A stretch of 64,000 nucleotides of DNA from an uncultured Pelagibacteraceae bacterium (lineage in GTDB: Bacteria > Pseudomonadota > Alphaproteobacteria > Pelagibacterales > Pelagibacteraceae), in NCBI GenBank assembly GCA_902620585.1, contig CACNJC010000003.1, positions 1 through 64,000 on the forward strand, written 5' to 3'. Shown in pieces: positions 47,869 to 57,172 of the stretch; position 1 is the stretch's first letter, and the number at the start of each line of letters is the position of its first letter. The notes under the pieces are model-generated. The model saw only the letters and a list, made by a program, of their open reading frames with translations. It did not search any database and had not been told where the DNA came from. The position numbers were made by a program, and so were the translations under genes.

Positions 47869-47953
47869 TGGTGGGCAAGAAGAGACTCGAACTCTTAAGC
47901 CTTGCGGCACTGGTTTCTAAGACCAGCGCGTATACCAATTCCGCCACTTGCCC
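47869..47953 (-). tRNA. tRNA-Leu (anticodon TAG)
   Basis: Class II tRNA of 85 bases on the minus strand: acceptor GGGCAAG/CTTGCCC, D-arm with GGCGGAATTGGTATACGC, anticodon stem-loop CTGGT-CTTAGAA-ACCAG (anticodon TAG), a variable arm (TGCCGCAAGGCTT), T-arm GAGTTCGAGTCTC, discriminator A and encoded CCA. It sits between the WecA-like gene (17-base gap) and tig (9-base gap), so its 3' processing defines the 5' end of the tig message. Confidence 0.97.
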
Positions 47954-47969
47954 AAATTATTGTTGTTGT

Positions 47970-47998
47970 TTTATATATCAATTTTTTTTTCTGTTAAA
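47970..47998 (-). promoter_or_regulatory. Putative promoter of tRNA-Leu/tig
   Basis: Minus strand TTTAAC (47993-47998), 17-base spacer, TATAAA (47970-47975), ending 16 bases before the tRNA-Leu 5' end and overlapping the stop region of the WecA-like gene. Layout resembles the tRNA-Val promoter at 37989-38017. Hexamer resemblance only. Confidence 0.4.
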
Positions 47999-49044
47999 CG
48001 ATAAAGTCGACCATAAATTAAAGTATAAATAAATATTAAAGAAAAAAACCAGTACTTGCAAACTAGAGTATTCTCGGCAAAATATATGCTAGGTAAAACT
48101 AATATACAATAAACCAAGTTTATAGTTATTGAATTAGTGTAATTACTTTTATCAGGTCCAAAAATCTTGCTTATCTGGATAAAACTTAGCATGTGTAAAT
48201 GTTTGTCATCTGGAAATACAGGAGATTTATTTTGATAAATTTTTCTAAAAAAAGAAAAGAAAACTTCAAAAAATAAGTAGAAAAGTAAAATACATAAAAA
48301 GAATGAGGAGATATTTGAATTTAAGTTATTTGTAATAATAATATTTAATGCAACTAAAGATCCAAATAAATATGATCCGCTATCACCAAGAAACATTTTA
48401 GCTTTTGGAAAGTTAAAAAGTAGAAACGAAATTAAAATAATAATTTGTGATGTTAAAAAGAAAGAGAATTCCATGTGATTATTATTTAAATTTACAAAAA
48501 GTAAAATAGAATTAATAATAATTAGATTGATCGTTAGAAGACCGTTAAAACCATCAATTAAATTTGCCCCATTAATTATAAATAAAAAGCTTAATAATAC
48601 GAAAAAAACTGAAAAGACTTTATTTTCTAACCAAGAGTTCAAAAAAATTAAATCAACATTCTTAATTTCTATAGGAAGAAAGCTTATGAAAAATATTAAA
48701 AAAATTACCATTAATATCAATCTGGTATTTGGACTAATATTCATTTTTATATCGTCAAGAAAACCAATAATAAACAAAGTTGTGCATACTAAAATGTAAT
48801 CGACTGGTAAATTTGAAAATAAAAGATAATAAATACCAAAAAATAAAAATAAAGAAATTATGCTCGCAATTCCTCCACTGCGAGAAATCGGTTCGTTATG
48901 AAATGCTTGAGGTTTAGCAAAATCATTATCTAAAAGTGTACTATCATTAAATTTATAAAAAAATTTACTTATTATTAAGAATATAAAAAACGTTAAAAAT
49001 GCAAAAATTGATAAAAAACTTAATTCAACTGTATTTGGCTGCAT
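47971..49044 (-). CDS. MraY/WecA-family sugar-phosphate--undecaprenyl-phosphate transferase
   Basis: 357 aa polytopic membrane protein with about 10-11 TMs. Family motifs on the cytoplasmic face: DNDFAKPQAFHNEPISRSGGIASI, GFLDDIKMNISPNTRLI (DD metal-type motif), NGANLIDGFNGLLTI, KAKMFLGDSGSYLFGSLVA and the late DDKHLHML. It transfers a sugar-1-phosphate from a UDP-sugar to undecaprenyl phosphate to start a cell-surface polymer. Which sugar (GlcNAc or another) cannot be read; a true MraY is less likely because it is outside a mur cluster. Downstream of an EamA transporter gene with no gap. Confidence 0.82.
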   Translation of the reverse strand: MQPNTVELSFLSIFAFLTFFIFLIISKFFYKFNDSTLLDNDFAKPQAFHNEPISRSGGIASIISLFLFFGIYYLLFSNLPVDYILVCTTLFIIGFLDDIKMNISPNTRLILMVIFLIFFISFLPIEIKNVDLIFLNSWLENKVFSVFFVLLSFLFIINGANLIDGFNGLLTINLIIINSILLFVNLNNNHMEFSFFLTSQIIILISFLLFNFPKAKMFLGDSGSYLFGSLVALNIIITNNLNSNISSFFLCILLFYLFFEVFFSFFRKIYQNKSPVFPDDKHLHMLSFIQISKIFGPDKSNYTNSITINLVYCILVLPSIYFAENTLVCKYWFFSLIFIYTLIYGRLYRLTEKKIDI

Positions 49045-49932
49045 TTATCTTTTTAAACCTTTGTTGTTTTTTTTTACTATATAAATCCCTAGAATTATTA
49101 TAAACAATGAGATTATAACTCTCCAAGTAATAATTTCATCCATTAAAAAATATCCAAATAAAACTCCAAAAATCGGAATTAAATATGCCACCTGTGTCTG
49201 AAAAACTAAACCGTTGACTGTTAATATTCTGAATCTGATTAACCAAGCAAGTCCAGTTGCAACTACTCCTAGATATAAAAGAGATAAAGTAGACTCTATT
49301 GATGGATTTAAATTCCAAGGTTCTTCAAATATCATTGCCACAGGAAATAAAAAAATTACTGACCAAAGCGTTGTTGATGTGGTTACATTCTCATTTCCTT
49401 TCGCTTTCAATTTTAATGTTAAAATTCCCCCAATAGAGTAAAAAGTAGAGCCTAGGATAGTTATAAGTACAAATATATAGTTGCTCTCGTTGATTATTAA
49501 TTTATCAAAAAATAGAAACAAAATTCCTAAAAATCCTACTATAATTCCAATTGATTTTAAAAAAGTTATTTTTTCATCCTTTGTAAAAAAATGAGCAAGT
49601 ATTGATCCACTCATTGGAGTAGTGCTCATAAGCATTGCAGCTAGATAACTATTAATTTTAGAGGTTCCAACTGCAATTAAAGTGAAAGGAATAGCAATAT
49701 TACATAAACCAATTACTGCATAGGGTTTCCAATTTTTTGAAAACGCTTGGATCTTAATTTTTTTGTACCAACAAAGCATCAATAGTGGCAGGCTGGCAAA
49801 AATTACTCTTATCAAAGCTAGAGTAAAAGGATCATAAGAGTACGTAGCGATTTTGATATTGAAAAATGATGATCCCCAAATTAACCCGAGAGCCATTAAA
49901 AGTAATATATCAATTGAATTTGCTTCTCTCAT
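49045..49932 (-). CDS. EamA/DMT-family transporter
   Basis: Ten-TM drug/metabolite transporter built of two EamA repeats (about residues 5-135 and 150-285); GLIWGSSFFNIKIATYSYDPFTLALIRVIFASLPLL is the classical start of the first. The ORF track begins at 50022 on TTG and runs through the spacer; the ATG at 49932 (MREANSIDILLLMALGLIWGSS) fits family starts and gives 295 aa. Substrate unknown; relatives export amino acids or other metabolites. Divergent from glnA, with 122 bases between. Confidence 0.85.
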   Translation of the reverse strand: MREANSIDILLLMALGLIWGSSFFNIKIATYSYDPFTLALIRVIFASLPLLMLCWYKKIKIQAFSKNWKPYAVIGLCNIAIPFTLIAVGTSKINSYLAAMLMSTTPMSGSILAHFFTKDEKITFLKSIGIIVGFLGILFLFFDKLIINESNYIFVLITILGSTFYSIGGILTLKLKAKGNENVTTSTTLWSVIFLFPVAMIFEEPWNLNPSIESTLSLLYLGVVATGLAWLIRFRILTVNGLVFQTQVAYLIPIFGVLFGYFLMDEIITWRVIISLFIIILGIYIVKKNNKGLKR

Positions 49933-50054
49933 TTCAAGTAATGATTGTGTTATGAATAAAATGCATAGCTGATATATACTAATTATTATATATTGAAAGC
50001 AATACTTATGTATGTTCAACAAAATTTAAGCATAAATATAGGATACAAAATTAA

Positions 50055-51461
50055 ATGAGTTCAAAAGATATTCTTAAGTTAATCAAAGACAAACAAGTAG
50101 AGTTTGTTGATTTAAGGTTTACAGATCCTAGAGGAAAGCTTCAACACGTAACAATGGATGCTACAATTGTTGATGAAGAATTGTTAAATGACGGTGTGTT
50201 TTTTGACGGGTCTTCAATTGCAGGTTGGAAGGCTATTAATCAGTCAGACATGCTTTTAAAACCTGACTTAACTAGACCTATTATCGATCCATTTAATTCT
50301 CATACAACACTTAATATTTTTTGTGATATTCTTGATGCAGTAAAAAAAGATCCCTACGAGAGAGATCCAAGAGGAACTGCTAAAAAAGCAGAGGCTTATT
50401 TAAAAAAATCTGGAATTGGAGATAAATCTTATTTTGGTCCTGAACCAGAATTTTTCGTGTTCGACGACGTTAGATTTAAAAATGATATGAACGAGACAAG
50501 TTTTAGTATTGATAGCTCTGAAGGTCCATACAATACTGGAAAAAAATATGAAAATGGTAATATGGGTCACAGACCTGGAATTAAAGGAGGGTACTTTCCT
50601 GTTCCTCCTGTAGACAGTGCTCAAGATATGAGAGGAGAGTATTTAAAAGCTCTTAGAGACATGGGTGTTAAAGTAGAAAAACACCACCACGAAGTTGCAC
50701 CTAGTCAACACGAGTTAGGTATGTATTTTGGAACATTAACTAATATGGCTGATAATCTTCAACTTTATAAATATGCAGTTCAAATGGTTACACATTCTTT
50801 TGGTAAGACAGCCACTTTTATGCCTAAACCTGTAAAAGGTGATAATGGATCAGGTATGCACTGTCACCAATCGATTTGGAAAGGAAATACACCAGTATTT
50901 ATGGGTAATGAGTATTCAGGTTTATCAAAAACAGCTTTATACTATATTGGGGGAATCCTAAAACATGCTAAAGCTATCAACGCTTTTTCTAATGCTACTA
51001 CGAATAGCTACAAAAGACTGATACCTGGTTTTGAAGCTCCTGTAATTTTAGCCTACTCGGCAAGGAATAGATCTGCATCATGTAGAATTCCAATCATAAA
51101 TAACCCTAAAGCAGCACGAATGGAAATTAGATTCCCAGATGCAGCTGGAAATCCTTACTTAACATTCGCCTCAATGTTGATGGCGGGAATCGATGGAATT
51201 AAAAATAAAATTGACCCTGGCAAGTCTTTCGATAAAGATTTGTATACTCTATCTGAAGATGAAGTGAAAAAATTACCTACAGTATGTGGGTCGCTAAGAG
51301 AAGCAATGCAAAATTTAGATAAAGATAGAAAATTTTTAATTGAGGGAGGTGTTTTTACTGACGATCAGATCGATGCTTATATAGATTTAAAATTTCAAGA
51401 AATTTATAAATTTGAGCATACTCCACACCCTATAGAATTTGAAATGTATTATAGCGGTTAA
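50055..51461 (+). CDS. glnA: Glutamine synthetase type I
   Basis: Assimilates ammonium by making glutamine from glutamate and ATP. 468 aa dodecameric GSI-beta type. FDGSSIAGWKAINQSDM, the metal/ATP region GPEPEFFVFD, KHHHEVAPSQHELGMYFG, NGSGMHCHQSIWK and the flexible loop region NRSASCRIP are present. Tyr397 in DKDLYTLSEDE aligns with the adenylylation site, so activity is probably tuned by GlnE (inference). It stands alone on the plus strand, without glnB beside it. The 122-base upstream spacer shows TATACT near 49975 but no clear -35 or riboswitch fold. Ends 3 bases from the convergent sufA-like stop. Confidence 0.97.
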   Translation: MSSKDILKLIKDKQVEFVDLRFTDPRGKLQHVTMDATIVDEELLNDGVFFDGSSIAGWKAINQSDMLLKPDLTRPIIDPFNSHTTLNIFCDILDAVKKDPYERDPRGTAKKAEAYLKKSGIGDKSYFGPEPEFFVFDDVRFKNDMNETSFSIDSSEGPYNTGKKYENGNMGHRPGIKGGYFPVPPVDSAQDMRGEYLKALRDMGVKVEKHHHEVAPSQHELGMYFGTLTNMADNLQLYKYAVQMVTHSFGKTATFMPKPVKGDNGSGMHCHQSIWKGNTPVFMGNEYSGLSKTALYYIGGILKHAKAINAFSNATTNSYKRLIPGFEAPVILAYSARNRSASCRIPIINNPKAARMEIRFPDAAGNPYLTFASMLMAGIDGIKNKIDPGKSFDKDLYTLSEDEVKKLPTVCGSLREAMQNLDKDRKFLIEGGVFTDDQIDAYIDLKFQEIYKFEHTPHPIEFEMYYSG

Positions 51462-51464
51462 TTT

Positions 51465-51800
51465 TTAAATTTTAAAAGACTCGCCGCAACCACATCGTTC
51501 AGTTTCATTTGGATTTTTGAAAATAAATTGTGATGTAAATTTATCTTTTTTATAATCCATTTCTGTTCCTAAAAGATACATTATAGCTTTAGGGTCAATA
51601 AATACTTTAACCCCCTTATCCTCTATTACTTCTTCGTTAGGCCTGATATTTGTTGCGTATTCCATAATATAAGACATTCCGGCACAACCTCCAGACTTTA
51701 CTCCAACTCTAACTCCAATAGTCGAATTTTTTGCTTGGGACATAATTTCTTTTATTCTGCTAACAGCTTTATCGCTTAATTTAATTATTTTTTCGCTCAT
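51465..51800 (-). CDS. A-type Fe-S cluster carrier (SufA/IscA/ErpA family)
   Basis: 111 aa HesB fold protein that receives clusters from the SufBCD scaffold and delivers them to apoproteins. The three cluster cysteines are Cys39 (SGGCAGMSY), Cys103 and Cys105 (ERCGCGESF). As the last gene of the suf operon it would be called SufA; sequence alone does not separate it from IscA or ErpA. It overlaps sufT by four bases. Confidence 0.92.
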   Translation of the reverse strand: MSEKIIKLSDKAVSRIKEIMSQAKNSTIGVRVGVKSGGCAGMSYIMEYATNIRPNEEVIEDKGVKVFIDPKAIMYLLGTEMDYKKDKFTSQFIFKNPNETERCGCGESFKI

Positions 51801-52096
51801 AAATTTAATTCCAATTTAGCTGCATCTGACATCTTCTCTTTAGACCAAGGAGGATCCCAAACCAATTTAAGATCAACATCTGAAACACCATCAATAGCTA
51901 GTATATTATTTTTAACCATTTTTGGCAAACTATCTGCAACTGGGCAATTTGGTGAAGTTAATGTCATATCAATATTAACTTTTTTGTCGATAATTTCTAT
52001 TTTGTAAATTAAACCAAGCTCATAAATATTCACTGGAATTTCAGGATCATAGACTTTTTTAATTTCAGAAATTACTTTTTCTTTTAGATCGCACAT
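51797..52096 (-). CDS. sufT: SufT-like Fe-S assembly factor (DUF59/MIP18 family)
   Basis: 99 aa. The core YDPEIPVNIYELGLIYKIEI, DMTLTSPNCPVADSLPKMVK and VDLKLVWDPPWSKEKMSDAAKLEL is the DUF59 signature with the conserved Cys in SPNCP and the WDPPW motif. DUF59 proteins help cluster maturation and carry clusters. The ORF track start (52132) overlaps sufU by 35 bases; the ATG at 52096 (MCDLKEKV) lies one base after the sufU stop codon and matches family starts, so it is preferred. Confidence 0.9.
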   Translation of the reverse strand: MCDLKEKVISEIKKVYDPEIPVNIYELGLIYKIEIIDKKVNIDMTLTSPNCPVADSLPKMVKNNILAIDGVSDVDLKLVWDPPWSKEKMSDAAKLELNL

Positions 52097-52097
52097 A

Positions 52098-52541
52098 TTA
52101 ATTTTTTTTTTCAATTGCAGATAACAAGGCATGCCAAGCCATTGTAGCGCATTTTATCCTCATTGGAAATTCTTGCACTCCAGACAGAGAATTAATTGTA
52201 GTTATTTGGTCCTCTGAAAGACTATTTAAACTAATCTTACTTTTATTTTTAAGCATATTTAAAAAATTATTTGTTATATTTTTTGTAAAAGTTATGTCCC
52301 TTCCTTTTAATGTGTCAGTTAAAATTGATGCTGAGGCCAATGATATAGCGCATCCTTCTCCTTCAAAACTTAAACCTTTTATGTTTTTATCTTTGTCTAA
52401 ATTTAAGTAAATATGAACCTTGTCACCACATAAAGGATTGTGGGCTTTTGCATCATGATTGTAGTCTTTGCACTTTCCTTTGTTACGAGGATTTTTTGCG
52501 TGGTCTAAAATTATTTCTTGGTATAGTTGTTTTAATTCCAT
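52098..52541 (-). CDS. sufU: SufU-like (NifU/IscU family) Fe-S scaffold or sulfur-acceptor protein
   Basis: 147 aa. Conserved cysteines are Cys38 (NPLCGDK), Cys64 (GEGCAIS) and Cys131 (IKCATMAWHAL), with Asp40. A longer segment between Cys64 and Cys131 than in IscU indicates the SufU subtype, which in Firmicutes is a zinc protein receiving sulfur from SufS. There it partners SufS in place of SufE, and no SufE is seen here. It lies directly after sufS. Confidence 0.88.
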   Translation of the reverse strand: MELKQLYQEIILDHAKNPRNKGKCKDYNHDAKAHNPLCGDKVHIYLNLDKDKNIKGLSFEGEGCAISLASASILTDTLKGRDITFTKNITNNFLNMLKNKSKISLNSLSEDQITTINSLSGVQEFPMRIKCATMAWHALLSAIEKKN

Positions 52542-53759
52542 TTAAATATTAAAAACTTTCTTACATTTATTTATCGAGTCACATAAAATATCAATGTCTT
52601 CCTTTGTATTGTAAACTCCAATGGATGCTCTTGCTGTTGCTGATATTCCCATTTTGTCATGAAGAATTTGACAGCAATGATGTCCAGCTCGTATAGCTAC
52701 ACCATCTTCATCCAATATAGTTGCGATATCGTGAGGATGTATTCCTTTCATTGTAAAACTAATTACAGAACCTCTTTCTTTTGGATCTCCAAAGATATTT
52801 ACTGAGTTGTTTCTTTTTAATTTTTCAATACCATATTCAAGAATTTCATTTTCATGTTTGTTGATCTTTTCAATACCTAAGTTTTCAATAAAATTTATGG
52901 CCTCCGAAAAACCAACAACTTCAGCTGTTTGCATGGTTCCAGCTTCAAACTTAGTTGGTGTAGATGCGAAGGTAACGTTATCCTTAAATACCTCGCTTAT
53001 CATTCCACCTCCACCTTGATAGGGTGGAAATTCGTCTAACCATTTCTTTTTAGAATATAAAATTCCTAAGCCATTCGGACCATACATTTTATGACATGAT
53101 ATTGCATAAAAATCACAATCGAGGTCTTGCAAATCTAATTTAATATGTGGAGCTCCTTGGGTTCCGTCTATTAATACAGGAATTTTTTTTTCTTTAGCCA
53201 TATCAATTATTTTTTTAATTGGCATGATGGTGCCTGTCACGTTCGAAATGTGTGTAATAGCTATAATCTTTGTTTTGTTAGTTATTAATTTTTTTATTTC
53301 ATCTAAATCAACTTCTCCTTTTTCATTAACAGATGCAAACTTAATCACTGCTCCTTTTTTCTGTCTAACAAAATGCCACGGCACGTAGTTCGAATGATGT
53401 TCCAACTCAGTAGTTAAAATTTCATCACCTTTATTAATAAACTTTTCGCCAAAAGCTGTTGCTACTAGATTTATTGCCTCTGTAGCGCCTTTTGTAAAAA
53501 TAATTTCTTCTCTATGTTTTGCATTGAGATATGCTTTGACTTTATCTCTTACATCTTCAAATCTATTAGTAGCTTTTACGGCTAAAGTATGAACACTTCT
53601 CCCAACATTAGAAAATTCAGTTTCGTAAAAATTTGAAATTCTATCGATTACTGCTTTTGGTTTTTGAGATGAGTTAGCGCTATCCAAGTATGTTAAAGGT
53701 TTCCCATTTACCTTTTGTTTGAATATTGGAAATTCTGATTTAATGTTTTTTATGTCCAT
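52542..53759 (-). CDS. sufS: Cysteine desulfurase SufS
   Basis: PLP-dependent group II desulfurase that takes sulfur from cysteine. 405 aa. Lys224 in AISCHKMYGPNG binds PLP; Cys362 in RAGHHCCQ is the persulfide-forming residue; THISNVTGTI and DGTQGAPH line the active site. It overlaps sufD by 20 bases and is followed immediately by sufU, its likely sulfur acceptor. Confidence 0.96.
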   Translation of the reverse strand: MDIKNIKSEFPIFKQKVNGKPLTYLDSANSSQKPKAVIDRISNFYETEFSNVGRSVHTLAVKATNRFEDVRDKVKAYLNAKHREEIIFTKGATEAINLVATAFGEKFINKGDEILTTELEHHSNYVPWHFVRQKKGAVIKFASVNEKGEVDLDEIKKLITNKTKIIAITHISNVTGTIMPIKKIIDMAKEKKIPVLIDGTQGAPHIKLDLQDLDCDFYAISCHKMYGPNGLGILYSKKKWLDEFPPYQGGGGMISEVFKDNVTFASTPTKFEAGTMQTAEVVGFSEAINFIENLGIEKINKHENEILEYGIEKLKRNNSVNIFGDPKERGSVISFTMKGIHPHDIATILDEDGVAIRAGHHCCQILHDKMGISATARASIGVYNTKEDIDILCDSINKCKKVFNI

Positions 53760-54999
53760 CTAATTGTATTCTTAACCTATTTATAATGAATGTTTTGATT
53801 TTTTGATTTTTAATCTCGTTAGTTATCTCACTTAAAAAACCATCAATAAGTAAATTAACAGACTCTTTTTTACTTAAACCCCTACTCATTAGGTAAAAAA
53901 CAGAATTTTTATCTATGCTGCCAGATGAGGATCCATGAGAACATTTAACATTATCAGCGTAAATTTCTAACTCTGGTTTCGAATTAAACTCTGAACTATC
54001 GTTTAATAAAATAGCTTTACTTAATTGATATGCGTCTGTTTTTTGAGCTATATCCTTAACAAAAATTTTTCCTTGAAACACACCTTTACTTTCTGAGTCC
54101 AAAACATTCTTAACTTTTTGAAAACTTTTGCAGTCAGATGCAAAATGGTTAATTCTTGTCTTGATTTCTTGGTGATCTTTTTGACTTAAGTATGAAGCAG
54201 CTAATAATTTACATTCAGAATTTTTTCCAGTTAAATCAAATTCTAAATCAAGTTTATTAAACTTAAGCCCTGCCGGAAATACAAAAGATGAGTAGTTAGA
54301 ATTTGTGCCTAATTTGTTATTTGAATATTTGTGAAAATAACCCGAACTTTTATTTTTTTGAATACAAATGTTCTTAAATTTTGCAGAGTCATCTAAAACT
54401 ATGTTTTCGTAAATATTATTAAAGAAATTAGCTTTTGAGTTATTAATCAGATACTCCAATGTATGTAATTCTGAATTCTTTCCAATTTTTATCTTATTTT
54501 TGCAGTTTATAATATTTTCGTTTAATTTATCAGTATACAAACTATAGATGACTAAAATTTTATTAAATTTGTAATTTTCTTCGACCTCTAAGATAAAACC
54601 TTTATTTGCCATAGCATGATTTAAGCTTATTAAAGGATTAAGTTCTGTTTTTTCAGATAAAGGATAGTTCGAATATTTTTGTATCTTTATCTTGTCTTTG
54701 TCTTCGTAACTAAAGTTGCTAGATGTTAGTTCTCCATTTGTTAATACAATAAAGTTATGTTCGAATTCTTTGATTAGATCGATTTTTTGTTCAGTATTAT
54801 TCGTAGAATGAAAATTCAATTTTTTGAAATTTTTTGAAACAATTTCTCTTAAATCTGAAAATTTCCAATCTTCATTTCTTTTATTTGGGAAACCATTTTT
54901 GTTAAAATTTTCTAAGTTTTTAAGTCTAAAATCTTTTTCCTGTTTATTAAAATTTCCAACTTTATCAATTTCAGAAGAATCTATTTTAAAATTAAGCAT
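53740..54999 (-). CDS. sufD: Fe-S cluster assembly protein SufD
   Basis: 419 aa partner of SufB in the SufBC2D scaffold. A diverged, Asn/Lys-rich N-terminal half with NKRNEDWKFSDLREIVSKNF is followed by the beta-helix core and the conserved end FQGKIFVKDIAQKTDAYQLSKAILLNDSSEFNSKPELEIYADNVKCSHGSSSGSID, with CSHG holding the conserved Cys-His. YLMSRGLSKKESVNLLIDGFL is the family C-terminal helix. Confidence 0.95.
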   Translation of the reverse strand: MLNFKIDSSEIDKVGNFNKQEKDFRLKNLENFNKNGFPNKRNEDWKFSDLREIVSKNFKKLNFHSTNNTEQKIDLIKEFEHNFIVLTNGELTSSNFSYEDKDKIKIQKYSNYPLSEKTELNPLISLNHAMANKGFILEVEENYKFNKILVIYSLYTDKLNENIINCKNKIKIGKNSELHTLEYLINNSKANFFNNIYENIVLDDSAKFKNICIQKNKSSGYFHKYSNNKLGTNSNYSSFVFPAGLKFNKLDLEFDLTGKNSECKLLAASYLSQKDHQEIKTRINHFASDCKSFQKVKNVLDSESKGVFQGKIFVKDIAQKTDAYQLSKAILLNDSSEFNSKPELEIYADNVKCSHGSSSGSIDKNSVFYLMSRGLSKKESVNLLIDGFLSEITNEIKNQKIKTFIINRLRIQLDGHKKH

Positions 55000-55734
55000 T
55001 TAATTAATTCCTTTATATCCAGTTCTTTCTAAATCTTCCGCAAGTTTCATTGTGCCAGATTTTACTATCTTGCCATCCGACAAAATATGAACGTGGTCTG
55101 GATTTATGTAGTTTAGCAATCTTTGGTAGTGCGTTATAACAAGAAACGACTTCTTGTCATTTCTTGAAGAATTTACTCCGTCAGCAACAATCTTTAATGC
55201 ATCAATATCTAAGCCAGAGTCAGTTTCGTCTAAAATAATTAAATTTGGATCTAAAATTTTCATTTGTAATATTTCGTTTTTTTTCTTTTCACCTCCTGAA
55301 AAGCCAACATTAAGCTGTCTAGATAACATTTTTTCATCTATGCCTAGTTCTTTTGATTTGTCTTTAATCATTTTTATAAATTTTAAAGCATCTAATTCTT
55401 CCTTGCCTTGAGATTTTCTAACTTTATTAAGCGATGTTCTTAAAAAATTGCTAGTATTTACACCTGGTATTTCTGTTGGATATTGAAATGCTAAAAAAAT
55501 ACCCTGTTGAGCTCTCTCATCAATTGAAATTTCTTCTAGGTTTTTGCCTTGATATAATAATTCCCCACTAATTTTGTAACCCTCTTTTCCTGACAGCACA
55601 TTAGCAAGTGTACTTTTACCTGATCCGTTAGGACCCATAATTGCATGAAGTTCACCAGGTTTAATTGAAATGTTTAGTCCTTTAAGAATGTCTTTATTGT
55701 TTATAGATGCTTTTAAATTTTTAATTTCTAACAT
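55000..55734 (-). CDS. sufC: Fe-S cluster assembly ATPase SufC
   Basis: 244 aa ABC-type ATPase. Walker A GPNGSGKSTLANVLSG, Q-loop AFQYPTEIPGV, signature NVGFSGGEKKKNEILQM and Walker B LIILDETDSGLDIDAL, plus H-loop ITHYQRLL. The FSGGEKKKNE variant is specific to SufC. It drives the conformational change of the SufB-SufD scaffold. It abuts sufD and overlaps sufB by one base. Confidence 0.97.
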   Translation of the reverse strand: MLEIKNLKASINNKDILKGLNISIKPGELHAIMGPNGSGKSTLANVLSGKEGYKISGELLYQGKNLEEISIDERAQQGIFLAFQYPTEIPGVNTSNFLRTSLNKVRKSQGKEELDALKFIKMIKDKSKELGIDEKMLSRQLNVGFSGGEKKKNEILQMKILDPNLIILDETDSGLDIDALKIVADGVNSSRNDKKSFLVITHYQRLLNYINPDHVHILSDGKIVKSGTMKLAEDLERTGYKGIN

Positions 55735-57170
55735 TACCCAACACTTCCTTCTAAACTGATACCTACTAATTTTTGGGCCTCTACTGCAAATTCCATTGGC
55801 AACTGTTGTAATACTTCCTTACAAAATCCGTTAACAATTAAACTTACTGCCTCCTCTTGGCTCAGGCCTCTTTGATTACAATAAAATAATTGATCCTCAT
55901 TAATTTTAGAAGTTGTTGCCTCATGTTCGATAGTTGAAGATGAATTTTTGTTTTTAATATAAGGAACTGTGTGAGCACCACAAGTATTTCCCATTAATAA
56001 AGAGTCGCACTGAGTGAAATTTCTTGAGTTAATAGCTTTTCTTCCAATATCTACTAATCCTCTGTAGGTGTTGTCTGCTTTACCAGCGGATATACCTTTT
56101 GAAATTATTTTGCTTTTTGTATTTTTTCCAAGGTGAATCATCTTTGTTCCCGTGTCAGCTTTTTGATGATTATTTGTAATTGCAATCGAATAAAATTCAC
56201 CAACTGAATTATCTCCTTGTAAAATACAACTTGGATACTTCCAGGTAATTGCAGATCCAGTTTCAACTTGTGTCCATGAAATTTTTGAATTTTTTCCTCT
56301 ACAAGCTCCTCGTTTCGTTACAAAATTATAAATACCACCTACTCCTTCTTTGTCTCCTGGATACCAGTTTTGAACTGTTGAATATTTTATTTCTGCATCA
56401 TCTAATGCAACAAGTTCAACATTAGCTGCGTGTAATTGATTTTCATCTCTCATTGGGGCGGTGCAACCCTCTAGATAGCTCACGTAGCTTCCTTTATCTG
56501 CAATAATTAAAGTTCTTTCAAACTGTCCAGTTTCTGAAGCATTAATCCTAAAATATGTTGATAATTCCATCGGACACTTTGTATTCGGTGGAACATAAAC
56601 AAATGAACCGTCTGTAAAAACTGCAGAATTCAAAGTTGCAAAATAATGATCGTTTATTGGTATTACCGAACCCAAATATTTTCTAACTAGGTCAGGGTGT
56701 TTTTGTATAGCTTCTGAAATTGGACAAAAAATTATACCCTTTTTTGTAAGTTCATCTTTAAATGTGGTAGCCACAGAGACAGAGTCAAACACTGCATCAA
56801 CTGCAACACCGCTAAGCTTTTTTTGCTCATTTAATGGGATTCCTAGTTTGTTGTAGGTTTCTATAAGTTTCGGATCTACTTCGTCTAAACTTTTAGGTTT
56901 GTCTTGCATGCTTTTTGGAGCTGAATAATAATATAAATCTTGATAATCGATTTTCGGAAATTTTGGTTTTTGCCAATTAGGTTCTTTTGAAACTTTTAAT
57001 CTATTATATGCTTTAAGCCTCCAATCTAACATCCATTTTGGCTCTTTCTTAATCTTTGAAATAAATTTTATTGTTTCTTCTGAAAGACCTTTTGGAGCTT
57101 TAATATTTTCTATATCAGTGGTAAATCCGTATTTATAGTCTTGGTTGTAATTTATATCTTTGCTTTTCAT
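55734..57170 (-). CDS. sufB: Fe-S cluster assembly protein SufB
   Basis: 478 aa, main scaffold subunit. [48 protein letters not shown], the cluster region [30 protein letters not shown], and [25 protein letters not shown] hold the conserved Cys residues. C-terminal [35 protein letters not shown] is diagnostic. Lies 2 bases after the iscR-like regulator. Confidence 0.97.
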   Translation of the reverse strand: MKSKDINYNQDYKYGFTTDIENIKAPKGLSEETIKFISKIKKEPKWMLDWRLKAYNRLKVSKEPNWQKPKFPKIDYQDLYYYSAPKSMQDKPKSLDEVDPKLIETYNKLGIPLNEQKKLSGVAVDAVFDSVSVATTFKDELTKKGIIFCPISEAIQKHPDLVRKYLGSVIPINDHYFATLNSAVFTDGSFVYVPPNTKCPMELSTYFRINASETGQFERTLIIADKGSYVSYLEGCTAPMRDENQLHAANVELVALDDAEIKYSTVQNWYPGDKEGVGGIYNFVTKRGACRGKNSKISWTQVETGSAITWKYPSCILQGDNSVGEFYSIAITNNHQKADTGTKMIHLGKNTKSKIISKGISAGKADNTYRGLVDIGRKAINSRNFTQCDSLLMGNTCGAHTVPYIKNKNSSSTIEHEATTSKINEDQLFYCNQRGLSQEEAVSLIVNGFCKEVLQQLPMEFAVEAQKLVGISLEGSVG

Positions 57171-57172
57171 AT

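Noticed and set aside
47860-47910. N-terminal extension of trigger factor (MPQGLRVRVSSCPPKKN)
   Set aside because: It is a translation of tRNA-Leu sequence and the 9-base spacer; the family start is the ATG at 47859.
49933-50022. N-terminal extension of the EamA transporter
   Set aside because: It starts on TTG in the glnA spacer and does not resemble the family; the ATG at 49932 precedes the canonical first helix.
49933-50054. Riboswitch or NtrC site upstream of glnA
   Set aside because: The spacer is AT-rich with no convincing helices or inverted repeat; only a TATACT -10-like hexamer is visible.
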